DNA of 64,000 bases from Membranipora membranacea (lineage: Eukaryota > Bryozoa > Gymnolaemata > Cheilostomatida > Membraniporidae). Below the pieces are notes generated by a model, which saw only the letters and a list, made by a program, of their open reading frames with translations, was not told the DNA's origin and did no database searches. Numbering within the stretch: position 1 is the first letter of the stretch; every line of letters starts with the position of its first letter. The stretch is taken from positions 30,416,283-30,480,282 of the forward strand of contig OU612066.1 of NCBI GenBank assembly GCA_914767715.1, given 5' to 3'. The position numbers were made by a program, and so were the translations under genes. This document shows positions 36,115-54,783 of this stretch, in pieces.

Positions 36115-37905
36115 AGAGACAAGACAACTAAACACATCCCCAATTGAGTAGAATGTTGATACTTTTGCATGAAATCGGATGTCCCTCTTCAATTTTCATA
36201 GACACGGATTCAATTGAAAAATATGGACAATTGTTGATAGAAGTAGTGAAATGCGTAGGGTAGTATCAGAGGGCTATAGAGTTTGAGATTGATCAAAACA
36301 GGGCATAAAGTGGCACCATTATTTCCCAAAATAGTCTTGGCTAGAAAACAAGACACAACATGCAATGCAGTATAGTATGAGAGGGCAGACAGTCTATCAG
36401 TCAATAATAAGCAGGCTGGTGAGACTACCGGTGTTATATATTTGCAGGCTAAGCAAATGCACCTGATGGATGACCGAAAGTGATGAAAATTTTAAGTAAA
36501 AATAAAATGTTAAACTAAGATTCTCCATTTCATAGACTTTTATCCTACCCCTAATCCATCACTAGCCTATCTCACAGAAATCATTGTACTTATAATGAAA
36601 TCCTCAGGAACTGGTCATGATCAAGGAATCTTATTTGGTTTATGAAGGTGCCTCCTGGCTTGCCTATCAGGAAAATACTATGTAATAGTTATTTGTGTCC
36701 TCTTGTTCCCGAGGAAGATAACTCTTATAACTTCGTGGCGTTTCTTATGCATAATAGCCGCTGTAGATCAAAACTCAAGAGAGTTATCCGCAAAGACAGA
36801 AATCATAAATATTTAGGCTAGAATATCTTCTTTCGTCCAAACTTCAATATTTCTCATTGAAACTGAATAAAAAATGGAGCACCACTGCTTCCACAGTGTG
36901 TGATTATCTGGCAAAAGACTGCAGAGTATCGCTGGACACATTAAATGAGTGCGGTGATATCATATCGACCATGAGACACGACATCCCAGTGATCTTGGTG
37001 AAAAAATACCTTGCTCTATGGTAGAAAGATGGTGGTGTATATCACAGTAAAGCGATTGAGTACATTGGCTTTGTATTAGCTTGAAGCCGACAAAAGTTCA
37101 ATTTACGATGAATAAACTATTTATGGAAGTAACCTGATACAACAATGATATAACACAGCATAAAAATAAAAACAAATCATAACACTGGTCTTTTTTTACT
37201 TTCCCCACTCTCAATTTTATTTGGCAGACAATATCATTCCGGACCGCAGGTTGTTAAAAAAATAAACAAGAATGCAACAAAGTGATCAATTTACCTTAAT
37301 TGTAAAATGACAAATATTGTGAAATGTTAAAAACAATATCACGATTTCAAGAAATTTAATTTGCTTGATTTTAAAATACCTCAGAAAAAAATACAAATAC
37401 TTTATTCATAGCAAATTCAGATCACCTTATCAATGAGCCTTCTAGTACATTGCTCAAACCATACCTGTGGAAAAGAATTTCATGTCTACAAACTACCTCA
37501 AGAATATGGAAATAACATCTATATTATTCATTTTCAATCGTCAACTGTGTCAATATATTACCAGTGAACTGGGGCTACTGACAATAGAGTCTTTGATTTT
37601 TCTTTTTCTTTTTGTCTCCTAATGGGAGCATTCATTCAAATGGTTAATACTGTTAATAATTTGAGTTTTTATGAAAATAAGACACAGTGAAGACACAGAC
37701 AGTAATTAACCAAAAGCAGGTCCAGACATGATAGCTCTGGTCAAGGAAGAAGGGCGAAGATTTAACCTACAGCGATTATCACGAGGCACGTAGCTCTCGT
37801 AGTATGAGGAGTGGTATGTGTTACCAGCAGCCGCTCAATCAAGATCAGTAGCCGGGTATACTGTAATAAGGACCTCTGGATGATGAGAATTATCCATAGT
37901 ACCTC
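36115..37905. other. No gene recognised (convergent intergenic region)
   Basis: AT-rich sequence between the second mucin-like gene (plus) and the actinoporin-like gene (minus). No domain, splice-bounded exon or repeat array was recognised. Confidence 0.5.
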
Positions 37906-38794
37906 TTACACAATAACATCATCACATTTAGTGGTAACACGGATTACATCTTCATAATTATGCCTCACAAAATAGTCATCAAAACTATCATGACAGTACA
38001 TTTCCTCGTAAGTATGACGACTGTGTGTGCCAGCCGGTGCAATCCCTACTGCTAACCAGTTTGGATTGGCGTTAAAATCATAAGGAGCCAGCCACATCAC
38101 GATTACTTCTCTATTGTTGTTGATGGTCCATGACACTGTACCGGAGGATCCTGTTGCAGGACCACGACGTTTTCGCATCACCATCGCCTCCTTTGTTGCA
38201 GCCGCTATCTGGCGGTACATCTACCACACCTCTGTGTATGTGAGTAAGCGGGATAGTTAGAGGTAATGTTAGTCCATTAGTTATTTCCATATGTAAGGAG
38301 ACCCGGATCTTCGCATTGCTCGCTGCCTGGCCTGCAGCGATACCAACCGACGCTCCGGCAATAATCACACCTATGACGGCAGTGATGATCTCTCTCTTTC
38401 CTCGCGGTTGTGCATCAGAATCTAAAAGATCAAAACTCTGAATAAAGCTTGAAAATGGATGTAAGAGATTTGACATGGATTTCATGTCTGTAGGTATTTG
38501 ACACAGTTACAGAACAATCAGTAGGGCGTTAAATCCATGAGGAGCTGGTTATTGAAGTGGCAGAGCGATCAGTGAAACACCGGTTTTTATAAATGTGGTG
38601 TGTAAAGACTGTATAACGGCATAAAGATACTCACTCAACACAGAAGAATTGTAAGATTTCTCCGTGATTGGATCAATAAAACTAGTCTTCATACATCGTG
38701 TAACTATGATACTACTCAGTAACATAGCTAGACAAACTGAGATCTGCATTATGAGTTTTGAGTTTTTGCCCCAAGCTACGTCTGCATAAGCCAA
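37906..38794 (-). pseudogene. Actinoporin-like (sea anemone cytolysin family) gene with a frame break
   Basis: Two exons on the minus strand. 38794-38635 has a hydrophobic signal segment (MQISVCLAMLLSSIIV at about residue 16) and ends in the donor GTGAGT. 38421-37906 has the stop at 37906-37908. The second exon begins after a dibasic GKRE site, as in actinoporin propeptides, then an amphipathic, glycine/alanine-rich segment. The core shows family hallmarks: RGPATGSSG, PYDFNANPNWLAVG and TYEEMY, which correspond to the aromatic phosphocholine-binding region that docks these pore-formers to sphingomyelin membranes. Between 38111 and 38221, most likely near 38205-38215, the frame shifts by one base. 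The N-terminal and C-terminal halves are therefore out of register. This is either a pseudogene or a sequencing indel. The family is known mainly from cnidarians, with relatives in molluscs, fish and plants. Confidence 0.75.
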
Positions 38795-39904
38795 AGAGAC
38801 AATAATACTGAATAAAACTCAGTTCGGATAACTAAGGCTATCTAGAAAAACAGACCGTTCGGATCCAGTAGATAAATGAGAATGAAACTTTTCGGAATCT
38901 TTCTCATGCTCATGGTTACAAGCGCAACCCAGATTGCTCTTCACAAATTAAAACCATGACAAGATAACTGGACAAACCATTAAATTTAAGACTTTGATGT
39001 CACTAGGATGTCAGGTGGTCATAAATCTTGGCAGCCGGAGAGCTGATTGGTCAGATTCACAAATAAACTTGGCCTTGCAACCTTCGCAAATTGAAAACAG
39101 ATGTCTTAAATATCAGGATAGCTCAGTGCTCACAAATTGATCATAACTGGCACCTATAAATGTAAATACAAGGGCATAGCCACGTGACAATACTGCTTGT
39201 CTAGACTCTAAAGGATAATACATAAAAATTCAATACTTTGTTCACGATAGACATTTTACCTAAAATTTTGAAGGTATGTACAGCATGGTAACCAAATCCC
39301 ATAATCCTCCGTCGTAAATCAGAAAACTTACAAGACATCATTTAATTCTCCTAGCTACAATCGTCGAATACCTATGAGGAATTTATAGAAATTATTAATT
39401 TCATTTTTGTACTTAAGAGAAATTGATTCCTTTTTTGACATACCTAAAAATATGGTTACACGTACCAGAAATGTAAATGTAAATAGTTGCAATCACATCT
39501 CTTTCAAAATGATTTTGAAAACTAAAATGTATTAGTAAGTTGTGTACTCCTGGACAGCGCAAAGACAGTTCCTTATTTATGACATATACAAGGTGGTAAA
39601 AGAAAAGACACCATAATACTTTGTGGCGGGTGATCTAGAAGCTAGCCTACAGAACATGGTCTGTTGGTTAAAAAGATTTGTTACAATCACAAGATCCTAT
39701 CAGTATCACATGGCTTGCTGAATCCAATGAAATTTGTAAAACACAAATAGTAAATTCCAACGAAATAAAGAAAAGGTAACACATCTTTTTTTGTTTCTCA
39801 ACAGTGGTAATGTTAACAAACATTCTAGTGAGAACCCTTTAAATCTACACCTACATAACTCCGCTGTTGCTATGTAGTGAGAATTACAATGTCCCTTAAA
39901 CAGC
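38795..39904. other. No gene recognised
   Basis: Region upstream of the actinoporin-like gene and downstream of the next minus-strand gene. No supported exon or repeat. Confidence 0.5.
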
Positions 39905-42893
39905 CTACATCAGCGGCAATGTTCTACTGGCCTGAGCAAACTTAGATCGAGCGACCCAAAGTTTACACATGTACTCTTTAGATTTATCCTCAGAGCTAGG
40001 GCAGATGTAGCGGGGCACAGTGGGCAGGTAATCCTCAGTATCTGCTGCTTCTGCTAGACGAGTATCCTGCTGCACCTGAGTCTTCTTCACAGATGGATTC
40101 TTTTTCAAGATCAGTCTAAGAAAAAGAGAGTAGGTGTAGGAAAACAGATCATGTTTATCCTTAGTGATGGATATTGTTATTCAAATAGGAAATAACAAAT
40201 TTCTTAATCTAAAGATCTCATACATTGGCATTCCTATCCATGATGTTTATAATATTACGCTTTTGAATGTGAGATGTTGAAACCTGAAGAACAAATCATG
40301 AAGTTTATCTGCATTGGCTCCGAAATGATAACATTATGTGAAATCATCTTCACTAGAAAAGGCTAAATCAGGCTTTATCAGTTTTGCCTGTTGGCCTATT
40401 TGGAATTGCTCCCCTCTACATTTCACATTTTCTCACATAAGAAAACAGCACTTTAGTTCAGGTGCATGAATTTCTATAAATTCAGTTCTTGTGAGGTTGG
40501 TGTTTATTAGATACCTGCTTCTCTTGGTCACAACTGTGGGGGCTTTCTTTGGCCTGCCAGATGATGGTTCAGAGATGGTGACATCATCAACCCAGTGTCG
40601 AGATTTTACTTTGTAGCCAGATTTCCTGGATACTGTCGAGCACCCTGATTTATCAGACCTGAGGTAAAATAATATCAATCATGAAATTGATCCAGTAATA
40701 CAGTGTTAGATATTAGCCGACATGTTTATCTGAATTTAAAATTTCCTCAATAATATTGAGGGTCAAGCAGTCATGGCGATGTCTTTGTAATACAAGGAAA
40801 AATCATCACTATTCAATAATAATGCTTCGGAATTATTAGTTACCATTATGACTGCACAATTTCAATAGCTATTAGGGGGGAGGATGGGTCTTTCAATTTG
40901 AAACAGGCAAAATTGCAATCTGATCACTCACTCAGTGAGTGAGGGATACCTGCTAGGCTCTCGCCTTCATTTCGCTCAGTCATTGATGGAACTTTCTGAG
41001 AGAGCAATTAGAATTGAAAGACCAAGTGAGCGATAATTTTGAGCGATGTGATAGTGATAACCTGCTTTAGTAAACTATTACTCTTTCCAATGGAAAGACC
41101 CCCGGGATCATTTCTATGAGGATTTGCGTGTGAGGAAAGCTAGAGAACTTGAATGGCAGGAAAAAATACTACAAACTACACAAACATCGATTTGATAGCT
41201 TTCATAAAACAAATAATATAACAAACCTGGCAGACGAAGGGCGATTCCTGTCCTTGGTTTTCATTCCCTGAAGGTTACCGGTGTTCAAGGATTTAGAACG
41301 CGATCCTTTTCGAGATACATCCAATAAACTCTCCTCTTTATTAACCTGAACCAGAAATCCATAAGTTTTACCTAAATCTGATATCAGTCTTACAATGTTT
41401 ACCCTATTGGGGCTCGTTCTCACAGCCTCTCAGTTTTAGGTCTGCATTCCTGCAATCAACAGACACCTACTGGATACAAGCAAGGAGTAAAAGTCCTTGC
41501 TCCAACTCCTTGATACTAGTCACAATTCATGGCATTTATTCTCTCCACCTAGTCAACAATGAACTGAAAACAAAAACTAAATATGATGTCGATCTTGCCT
41601 TGTTACCGGCCAATACATGTGATAAGTTGCATCTTGAATATTCATTTGATAATGTGAAATAATCTCTAGAATATTATGATGAATTTAGGTGAAATTGGTT
41701 AATTTAATCCCGACACGCAGTATTCTTCAACAAACCTTCGGAGTGAAAGTTGGCTGACATGGACTTTTTTGAGGAGATGGAGGTTGAATCGTCAACATGG
41801 GGGCAGCATCCATGTCTTTGACAGAGCTGTTTTTTTCACTCAGATTTAGGGCTAAACGTGGTACTACGGGTGGTCCCGTAATGTGAAGAGAAGGAATAGT
41901 TGGGGTCCCTGCTGACAACAGCCTATCTGCTGACTGGTCTTGTAGTTGTAAAGATTGAGCAGCACTATCACTATAAAGAATAACAAGTTTTTGGTTATGG
42001 TTGATAGGTTGATAATGTATTCTACCATTGACCAAATATTTCATCGCCTTTGAAACTGACAATTTGTTATGGTGAAAGGTATTGTTATTGAGTAGGACTA
42101 ATGGGTAGCTCAATTTTAAGTTTTCCAATTTCCTCTTGCTACAAACTATTTATGTAAATCCTACACTGAGTAGTACAACCATAAAGTCAGCGGATATAAT
42201 GTTTGGAGAAATACAGCTAAACAGTAAGTAGCTAAACAACACACGAGTAGGAGAAGCTTACCAGAGGTCTGCCAGTTCTTCCTCTGATTGGTCACCGCTT
42301 AAATCATCATCCATTAACGGAACAAGCCTGTTTACTGGTGAGGACTCCTCCTCTCCCGTAGTTACTACACTAAATCGGTAGTTGTATCTCTGAAATGTGT
42401 TATTCCGAGGATATCTAGATAAGTATTTTTCCGGTCTGGAGGATTTAGTGCGAATCTGGTTGAGAACTTTTGCATGTGGGTTATAAAGTAAACTACCGTA
42501 AAGAGTAGGGCCTGTAGTGTGTGGCCGTATACAGTCTAGTGTTATTTTCTTTGGAGGCGACCTACAGGTGCTTCCTGTATGTGACAATGCTTCGTCAAAC
42601 AGAGCCTTCCCATAATTCCTCAGCAGCCTACTTTGCTGTTTACAGGATTCTATCCTCGAGCGAGTCTTAGCAGTTTGTATTCTGAGATTTCTTATGGCAG
42701 TAGCAGGGTTCGTCGGACCTCTCTGTTCATTCTCTTCTAGTGAAATCTCATGCCTGGGTTTCCACACTTGAGCGGATGATTGGCGACTTGATGTAAATGT
42801 GATGGTATCCGTGTCTGCTAGAAGCATTCTAAATGGACGAAAGCTGAACTTTGGAATACCTGATGATGAATTTGAAGACAGCAATGTCCCCAT
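39905..42893 (-). CDS. Intact five-exon gene, function unknown
   Basis: Exons (minus): 42893-42262, 41970-41736, 41345-41227, 40658-40515 and 40115-39905 (stop 39905-39907). The sum is 1341 nt, 446 residues, and all phases agree, so the model is reliable. I do not recognise the protein. It is basic and mostly disordered, rich in Ser/Arg/Lys/Pro, with no signal peptide or membrane segment. The N-terminus MGTLLSS fits an N-myristoylation consensus (Gly2, Ser6). Notable blocks are IPKFSFRPFRMLLADTDTIT, an acidic DDDLSGDQSEEELADL near residue 200, PPSPQKSP (proline-directed phosphosites) and a C-terminal YICPSSEDKSKEYMCKLWVA. A perfect acceptor (TTTCTCTAG) sits directly before the ATG, so a 5' non-coding or further coding exon lies upstream. 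A cytoskeletal or signalling scaffold is possible but unsupported. Confidence 0.8.
40880..41106. repeat. Possible short MITE in intron 3 of the unknown gene
   Basis: GGGTCTTTCAATTTGAAA at the left faces a right end whose reverse complement is GGGTCTTTCCATTGGAAAG. The interior contains the palindromic CTCACTCAGTGAGTGAG. This may be a small inverted-repeat element. The inverted ends are only about 20 bases. Confidence 0.4.
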
Positions 42894-42894
42894 C

Positions 42895-44196
42895 TAGAGA
42901 AACAACAGCATTGCATCAAATCTGAACGCTTTGCTAAGCTAAACAAACTGACCAAGTTATGAAGTTATTGCAGAGCATTTAAAATCAATATAAAGAAATT
43001 TAAACAAGTTAAAAAGTAGATTATAATTCTGGAAATAATACCCAATGTTAGCTTATATTATTTGTATATATCCGGAGTTGTAAATAGTAGCAGGGTATTT
43101 ACTCTTTCAACTTGTGATGCATTAAAAGATTAAAGACTTCTTACTGATTAAGTCCGCAGCTATGAAATGTATTATTTCATCTATGTACAGCGTAAGTGTA
43201 CAGCGATAAATAAGAGTCTGCTTAGTTATAAGAAGTTGAGGGAGGCAATTCTTGTTGAGCATAGTAACACTTTAGTGTTGCTATAACAAAAAAACAAGGA
43301 GAGCAGTCTACGGGTTTATACCATTATGGAAAGATTAAATGAATGGGATAAGGTATAAACATCATGAATAATGTGACATGATCTCTTTTTATATTGGAAA
43401 GACTAGATCCTGCTTTGAGGATTTTTTATATTCACTTGGATTACCATATAAGCCAGGCAACTCAACACAACAATCTGAACTTGCTTATTCTTTTGATCAT
43501 TCACATATCATTCCAGTTGTCAGACTGTTGACTAAGAGCAGACAACTTATCTCTCTCTCTGCACAAAAATTGAAACCAGCAATAAAATATTACTGTACAC
43601 TATACTGTTTTAGAATTGAAAAGTTTATTATACGCTGACAGGACTACCATAATTAACAGATAATTAGTATATTATATTGTTTTAGTAATGCAGATTGGCA
43701 ACAAGAGCACAAATTGACGGAAGGGTGTATCATTCAAAATCGACCAAAGAGACACAAGAAACAAGTACAGTATATTACTTGTAATACTACACCGTATTGT
43801 TGTAAACATTATGGAAGCATGTTACCTGAAAGTCTGCCAAACCCCTCATTACAAGCCGACAGTTTACATATCTTCATAACTAGCTTGGTGTGTTGTCAGA
43901 GAAAATCGTAGTACCATTGCGGTAAATCAACACATTAACACCAAACGAAGCTAGTATATATCAGAAACAATTGTAATCCACCGTGAGTGTTATTCAATAA
44001 ACAATACAAAGAAGTCGAGACATATAGAGAGTATAGAGTTATGGTGCATCGTCATGTTTTAGTTAATACATTTACATAATTAAATGTATCCTTTCATTTC
44101 TTATCTGACCAGGAATATGAATATAGGACACTCATATAACTGATGTCCAGCGGCGTGTTCATGTGACGGTCTGTGTTGAGAGATACTATCTGTGGG
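42895..44196. other. No gene recognised; upstream of the unknown gene
   Basis: Between two minus-strand genes. An upstream exon of the 39905-42893 gene is expected here because its ATG follows a splice acceptor, but I could not place it. Open frames at 43378-43638 and 43714-43911 on the plus strand show no recognisable domain. Confidence 0.45.
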
Positions 44197-50572
<6,376 letters not shown>

Positions 50573-50925
50573 AGCTAGAAAATGTGTATTTCAGCCTGAT
50601 TTCTAACTTGGCGTTCCTCAAATTGCATATAATTAAATCAAAGCGCCATATTGGAGAACAAACTTACACAACGGATATCAGATGTGAACTGTGACCAATA
50701 GCAGAGTAGATAACATAGTTTATTAACAATGAGTCCATTATCTGTCATTTCTTGTGTAATTCTTTGATAGCTGAATAATTAATTTTTATTCTTGTGAAGA
50801 AAACTTATCCAGTTATCAATGCAATAATCAATGCATGGTCTTTTATCAGCAGCATGCTGTATTATGTTCTCTGTTTCCAATGTAGCTAAATCAAATGATG
50901 ATATTGAACCCAATTGTCAAAATGA
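50573..50925 (-). promoter_or_regulatory. METAP2 upstream region
   Basis: This is the roughly 350 bases between the METAP2 start codon and the 3' end of an inserted LINE. They must contain the 5' UTR and probably the core promoter. No TATA box is evident on the minus strand, in keeping with a housekeeping gene. The assignment rests on position only. Confidence 0.4.
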
Positions 50926-50929
50926 GCTG

Positions 50930-53900
50930 AGTGACGCTTTGGCTGGTGCAAGGACTACTAGGAGTTAACTAACTCCTTCTCCTTGGTTGGTACTAGGAGT
51001 TGTAGCAGTTCCTGGGCTTGGTTGGTGGTCCTGGACTTTGTGTTGATGTCAAGAACTTATGTTATCGTAACTTCAGTTATTAAATCAATTAATACCTACC
51101 TTGCACCTTGCCGCGTTGATCATCAACTTCAATTGTGTATCACATCTGAAGACTTCGGCAATGTGGCAGGTTCATGGTCCGTTATCGTTCCGGGTCAGTA
51201 TAACATAACATCATGGGGAGTACCATCATAGTGCAGATTAACCTGGACTGCGAAGCAGCCTACTTTCACACCCCAGTTGGTTTTACTTCTTACTAGTGTC
51301 TATGAAGAAGGTACTCATGTGAGCTTTGGTATTGTGGTGGGTAACAGCTTACTGTTGGTTGTGCCTTCTTTCAGTCACCCTTGCTGTCTCCAAAGTGCAT
51401 GGCACGGAACATAGCAAGGCGTCTATTGAGCCGTCTATCTGACAGTGGTTCCCACTGCAGTTTATTCAGCAATGCTGTGGTGGAGGTATGGCTGATTCTT
51501 GGTATGTTGAACACAGCTCGTGCAGCTCGTCTCTGTGAGGCTTCTAGTTTGGTGGCTTGTGTCTTCGGAAGAGGATCAAAGTTGCAGCTGCTATACTCCA
51601 GTATTGGTCGTACTGTTTGTTTGCTCTAGCTCTCAGTGTGGTTGACTGGGGAGGGATAGTGCGTTTGATGAAGCCCAATGTACTTGACGCTTTGGATGTT
51701 GTATAGTCAATGTGGGCATTCCATCGGAGATCAGATTGGATTTTGACCCTGAGGTACTTGATGGTGCTAACATGGGGCATGTTCTTGTCATGGAGTGTAT
51801 ATACTCTCTGCGCTGCAGGTTTCTTCTTCCTGCTGAACCTTATCACCTCGCACTTTGATGGATTGAAGTGCATATCCCAGTCTGCCTCCCATTGGTCCAG
51901 GGAGTGTAGATCCATCTGTAATTGTCTGTCGTTGTTGGTGTTCGTGTACACAATAGCTTTCAGGGGCAGATCGTTGATGTATATGAGAAACAGTATCGGT
52001 CCCACCACGGAGCCCTGAGGGACGCCAGAAGTGACCTCACATGACTCTGAGATCTTACCCTCGAGTGCGACTCGCTGGGAACGATTTTGTAGGAGTGATT
52101 CTGTCCACCTGACTATCTGCTTACTGACACCTATCATTTTCATCTTGTCAAGGAGTTTAGAGTGATTTACTTTATCGAAAGCCTTGCTGAAGTCTAAAAG
52201 GCAGGCATCGATCTCATGTCCTTTGTCAATGCTGTTAGATATATCAGAAATCAACTCAATGGTTTCACAGCTCAGTCTAGGTCGGAAGCCATGTTGCTTG
52301 CTATAGTGAAGGTTGTTGTGACTAAGAAAGCGCATTAGATGGCAGGTCCCGATATGCTCAAGCATTTTGCTGGCGATACAAGTAAGGCTCACTGGGCGAT
52401 AGTTTGCACATTGGTAGCGATCACCTTTTTTGTAATGGGCGTGACCAGCGCTTCTTTCCAGTCTTGGGGCACTTCTCCAGTCTGAAGGGAGGTGTTGAAG
52501 ATGTAGACCAGGGTATCTGCAATAGACTCAGCTGACTCTTTGAGAAGTCGAGCGCTAACACCGTCAGGTACAGTAGCTTTGTTGGTCTTGAGCTCTCTGA
52601 GAAGCTTGAGCACACCCTCTCTTCCAACATGTAGATGTCGCATGTCAGTTTGATAGGAGTCTGAGTTTTCGGATTTGTTATTGTTAGTTTTGGCTGAGAA
52701 TACACTTTGGAACTGCTGGTTTAATGCACCAGCCTTCAGTTTGGAGTCAGTTACTAGCATGTTGTTCACTCTGAGTGCAGTGAGTCCACCGTATTCAGAT
52801 CTTCGGTGTTTCACATTAGTCCACAACCTTTTGTTGATGGTTGAAGTTTCCCCAGTTGGGTCATTGAGGAGGTTATGGACATATTCTCGGTGTTCTCTTC
52901 GTAGCTGGCGCTGCACATACTTCTTCAGTTGTTTAAATCTCTCCTCGACACCAGGTAGGCCTGTCTTTTTACTTCTCCTGTATAACCGGTCTCGCTTTTT
53001 TATAAGGGTCCGGAGATATGGGCTTATCCAGGGACAAGAATCCTTACGCTACGCCATTTTTATTTGTACGAATTTCTCATAAGCTTCAAGTAAGCAGGCA
53101 TTGAGCTTGTTCCACAGGTTTTCAGCATTGTCTTTTGACTCGATGATTGGTGCTATTCATGGTTCCAAGTACTTGTTCAGCCCTTCCCAGTCTGCTTTGT
53201 TGTATAAGGTGATCTTACGAGGAACTTGGTACTTGTTTAGAGTTTTAAATGAGAGTTCTACCATTGAAATATCATGATCACTAATACCCGGGACTATCTT
53301 AGATCGTATCACTCGGTCAGGTACATTAGTAATCATGAGGTCTAGGGTGTTTGCTCCTCTGGTGGTCTCATTGATGAGTTGTTTCAGTTCATAGTTAGGT
53401 TTTCGAAAGTCCTGATGGAGGTGGACATATGGTGTGTTGGGTTCAAGGACATGTTGTCCCAGTCAAATCCGGGGAAGTTGAAGTCTCCTCCAAGGAATAT
53501 GTCATAATCGTTTTTGGTTGTCAGTGTTTGGATGGTAGCAAACAGCTCAGGGGTGGTTGTTTAATTTGATACAACAGGTCTGAAACAAGCCCCTATGAGG
53601 AGATCATGCTGGCCTCTGATACTTTTGCCCACAATATCTCCTCATTTGTGGTTACAGAAATGGCGCTGGATTTGATCGATTCGTTTATTGCTATGAGGAC
53701 CCCGCCATGTGTCCCTTTAACACGATCCCTACGATAGATGGTATAACCTGGGCTTTCCAGTTCTGAGTCTTTGATCGTATCATTAAGCCAGGTCTCTGTG
53801 GCAATGATAATATCTGGCCGACAGCCATCAATAAGGTGAGTCCAGGGGCCTTTCTTGTTTGAAATAGACTGGCAGCTGACCTTCACAATTCTGAGTGGCT

Positions 53901-54400
53901 TGCCTTAAGTCCAGGTGGGTCGTGATTTTATTGGTGATGCAGTGAGTTTGGGTTCAGCATTGCTGTCAAATGATGGAATGCTAAGGCCACTTGAGGAGAC
54001 AGCAAGAGGAGGGGCAGGGGTGCTCACTGCAATTTCCGAGACAAGATCGTCATGATTGTGGCATTCCGAGCATACCCAGTCAGTACTCGAATGTCCTAAT
54101 CGGCTGTATTGTAATGTGTCTATATTGTAGCATTCTGTGTGGTACCAGTTGTCACATTGGTCACACAATTATGCACCCTGTTCCCATGTCACAGGGCATT
54201 GACATACTTGGCAGAGATAGAGTGTAGGGCTGCAGTTTGTAGCTGATGGTACGGTGTCACTATCTATGTTACTGGTGGATGAGTTGATTTTTGCTGAGTC
54301 ATCATCTTCTGTCATCAGTTTGCTGGTATTCTGGATGTTTCTGCTGCTCATCTCCATCATAGGTTGATGTTGGTTTGGTTAAAAGTATTTTGATAAAATT
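50930..54400 (-). mobile_element. Decayed CR1-like LINE with PHD finger, endonuclease and RT
   Basis: Read on the minus strand: a C4HC3 PHD finger (CQVCQCP...CDQCDNWYHTEC...WVCSECHNH) at about 54220-54040, with an in-frame TAA at 54169-54171. An endonuclease start (GCRPDIIIATETWLND, YRRDRVKGTHGGVLIAI) lies at 53886-53593 after another stop at 53905-53907. A reverse transcriptase follows in two shifted frames: 52916-52389 (NKATVPDGVSARLLK, VPQDWKEALVTPI) and 52392-51544 (QHGFRPRLSCETI, LLDFSKAFDKVNHSKL, SGVPQGSVVGPILFLIYIND, NPSKCEVIRFS). The FADD catalytic box that should follow IND is deleted. The 3' UTR runs to about 50930. The element is non-autonomous and old. It fills the space between the divergent METAP2 and NPRL2 genes. 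Confidence 0.9.
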
Positions 54401-54475
54401 TTGCCTGGTTTGGTTTGAGTTGTAAACAGTAAAATCCAAATATAAAACCAAATGAAAGAGCTTCTAAAATTTTGC

Positions 54476-54507
54476 AACTGCCACCATCTTAGGTCAAGGT
54501 GGCAGTT
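54476..54507. promoter_or_regulatory. Perfect 10-bp inverted repeat with CCATCTT core, upstream of NPRL2
   Basis: AACTGCCACC and GGTGGCAGTT flank a 12-base spacer that contains ATCTTAGG. The overlapping GCCACCATCTT resembles the YY1-type element common near housekeeping start sites. It lies about 280 bases before the NPRL2 start codon. It could instead belong to the LINE 5' end. Confidence 0.35.
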
Positions 54508-54783
54508 CTGTCCATTGATAATGATACTCTTACAAGGTTCCGCCCACCTGTTCTACTATTCAATAAATATAGCATTTATTCAACGGATCTATCTAAACCG
54601 AAGCTGTGCCATATTTGGTAGTCCTCAGTCCTCATCTTTGCAAAAGAGTTTGGCGTAGTAAATCCCCACATACTGTGGTGATCCAAGTATCATACAAACA
54701 GTAACGTTCTTTGGTGCCATTTTCAACTTGTTCTGTCTAATGAAGCTCAAAGTTCTGTTGTAGAAGTGTTTGGAGGGTGTGTT

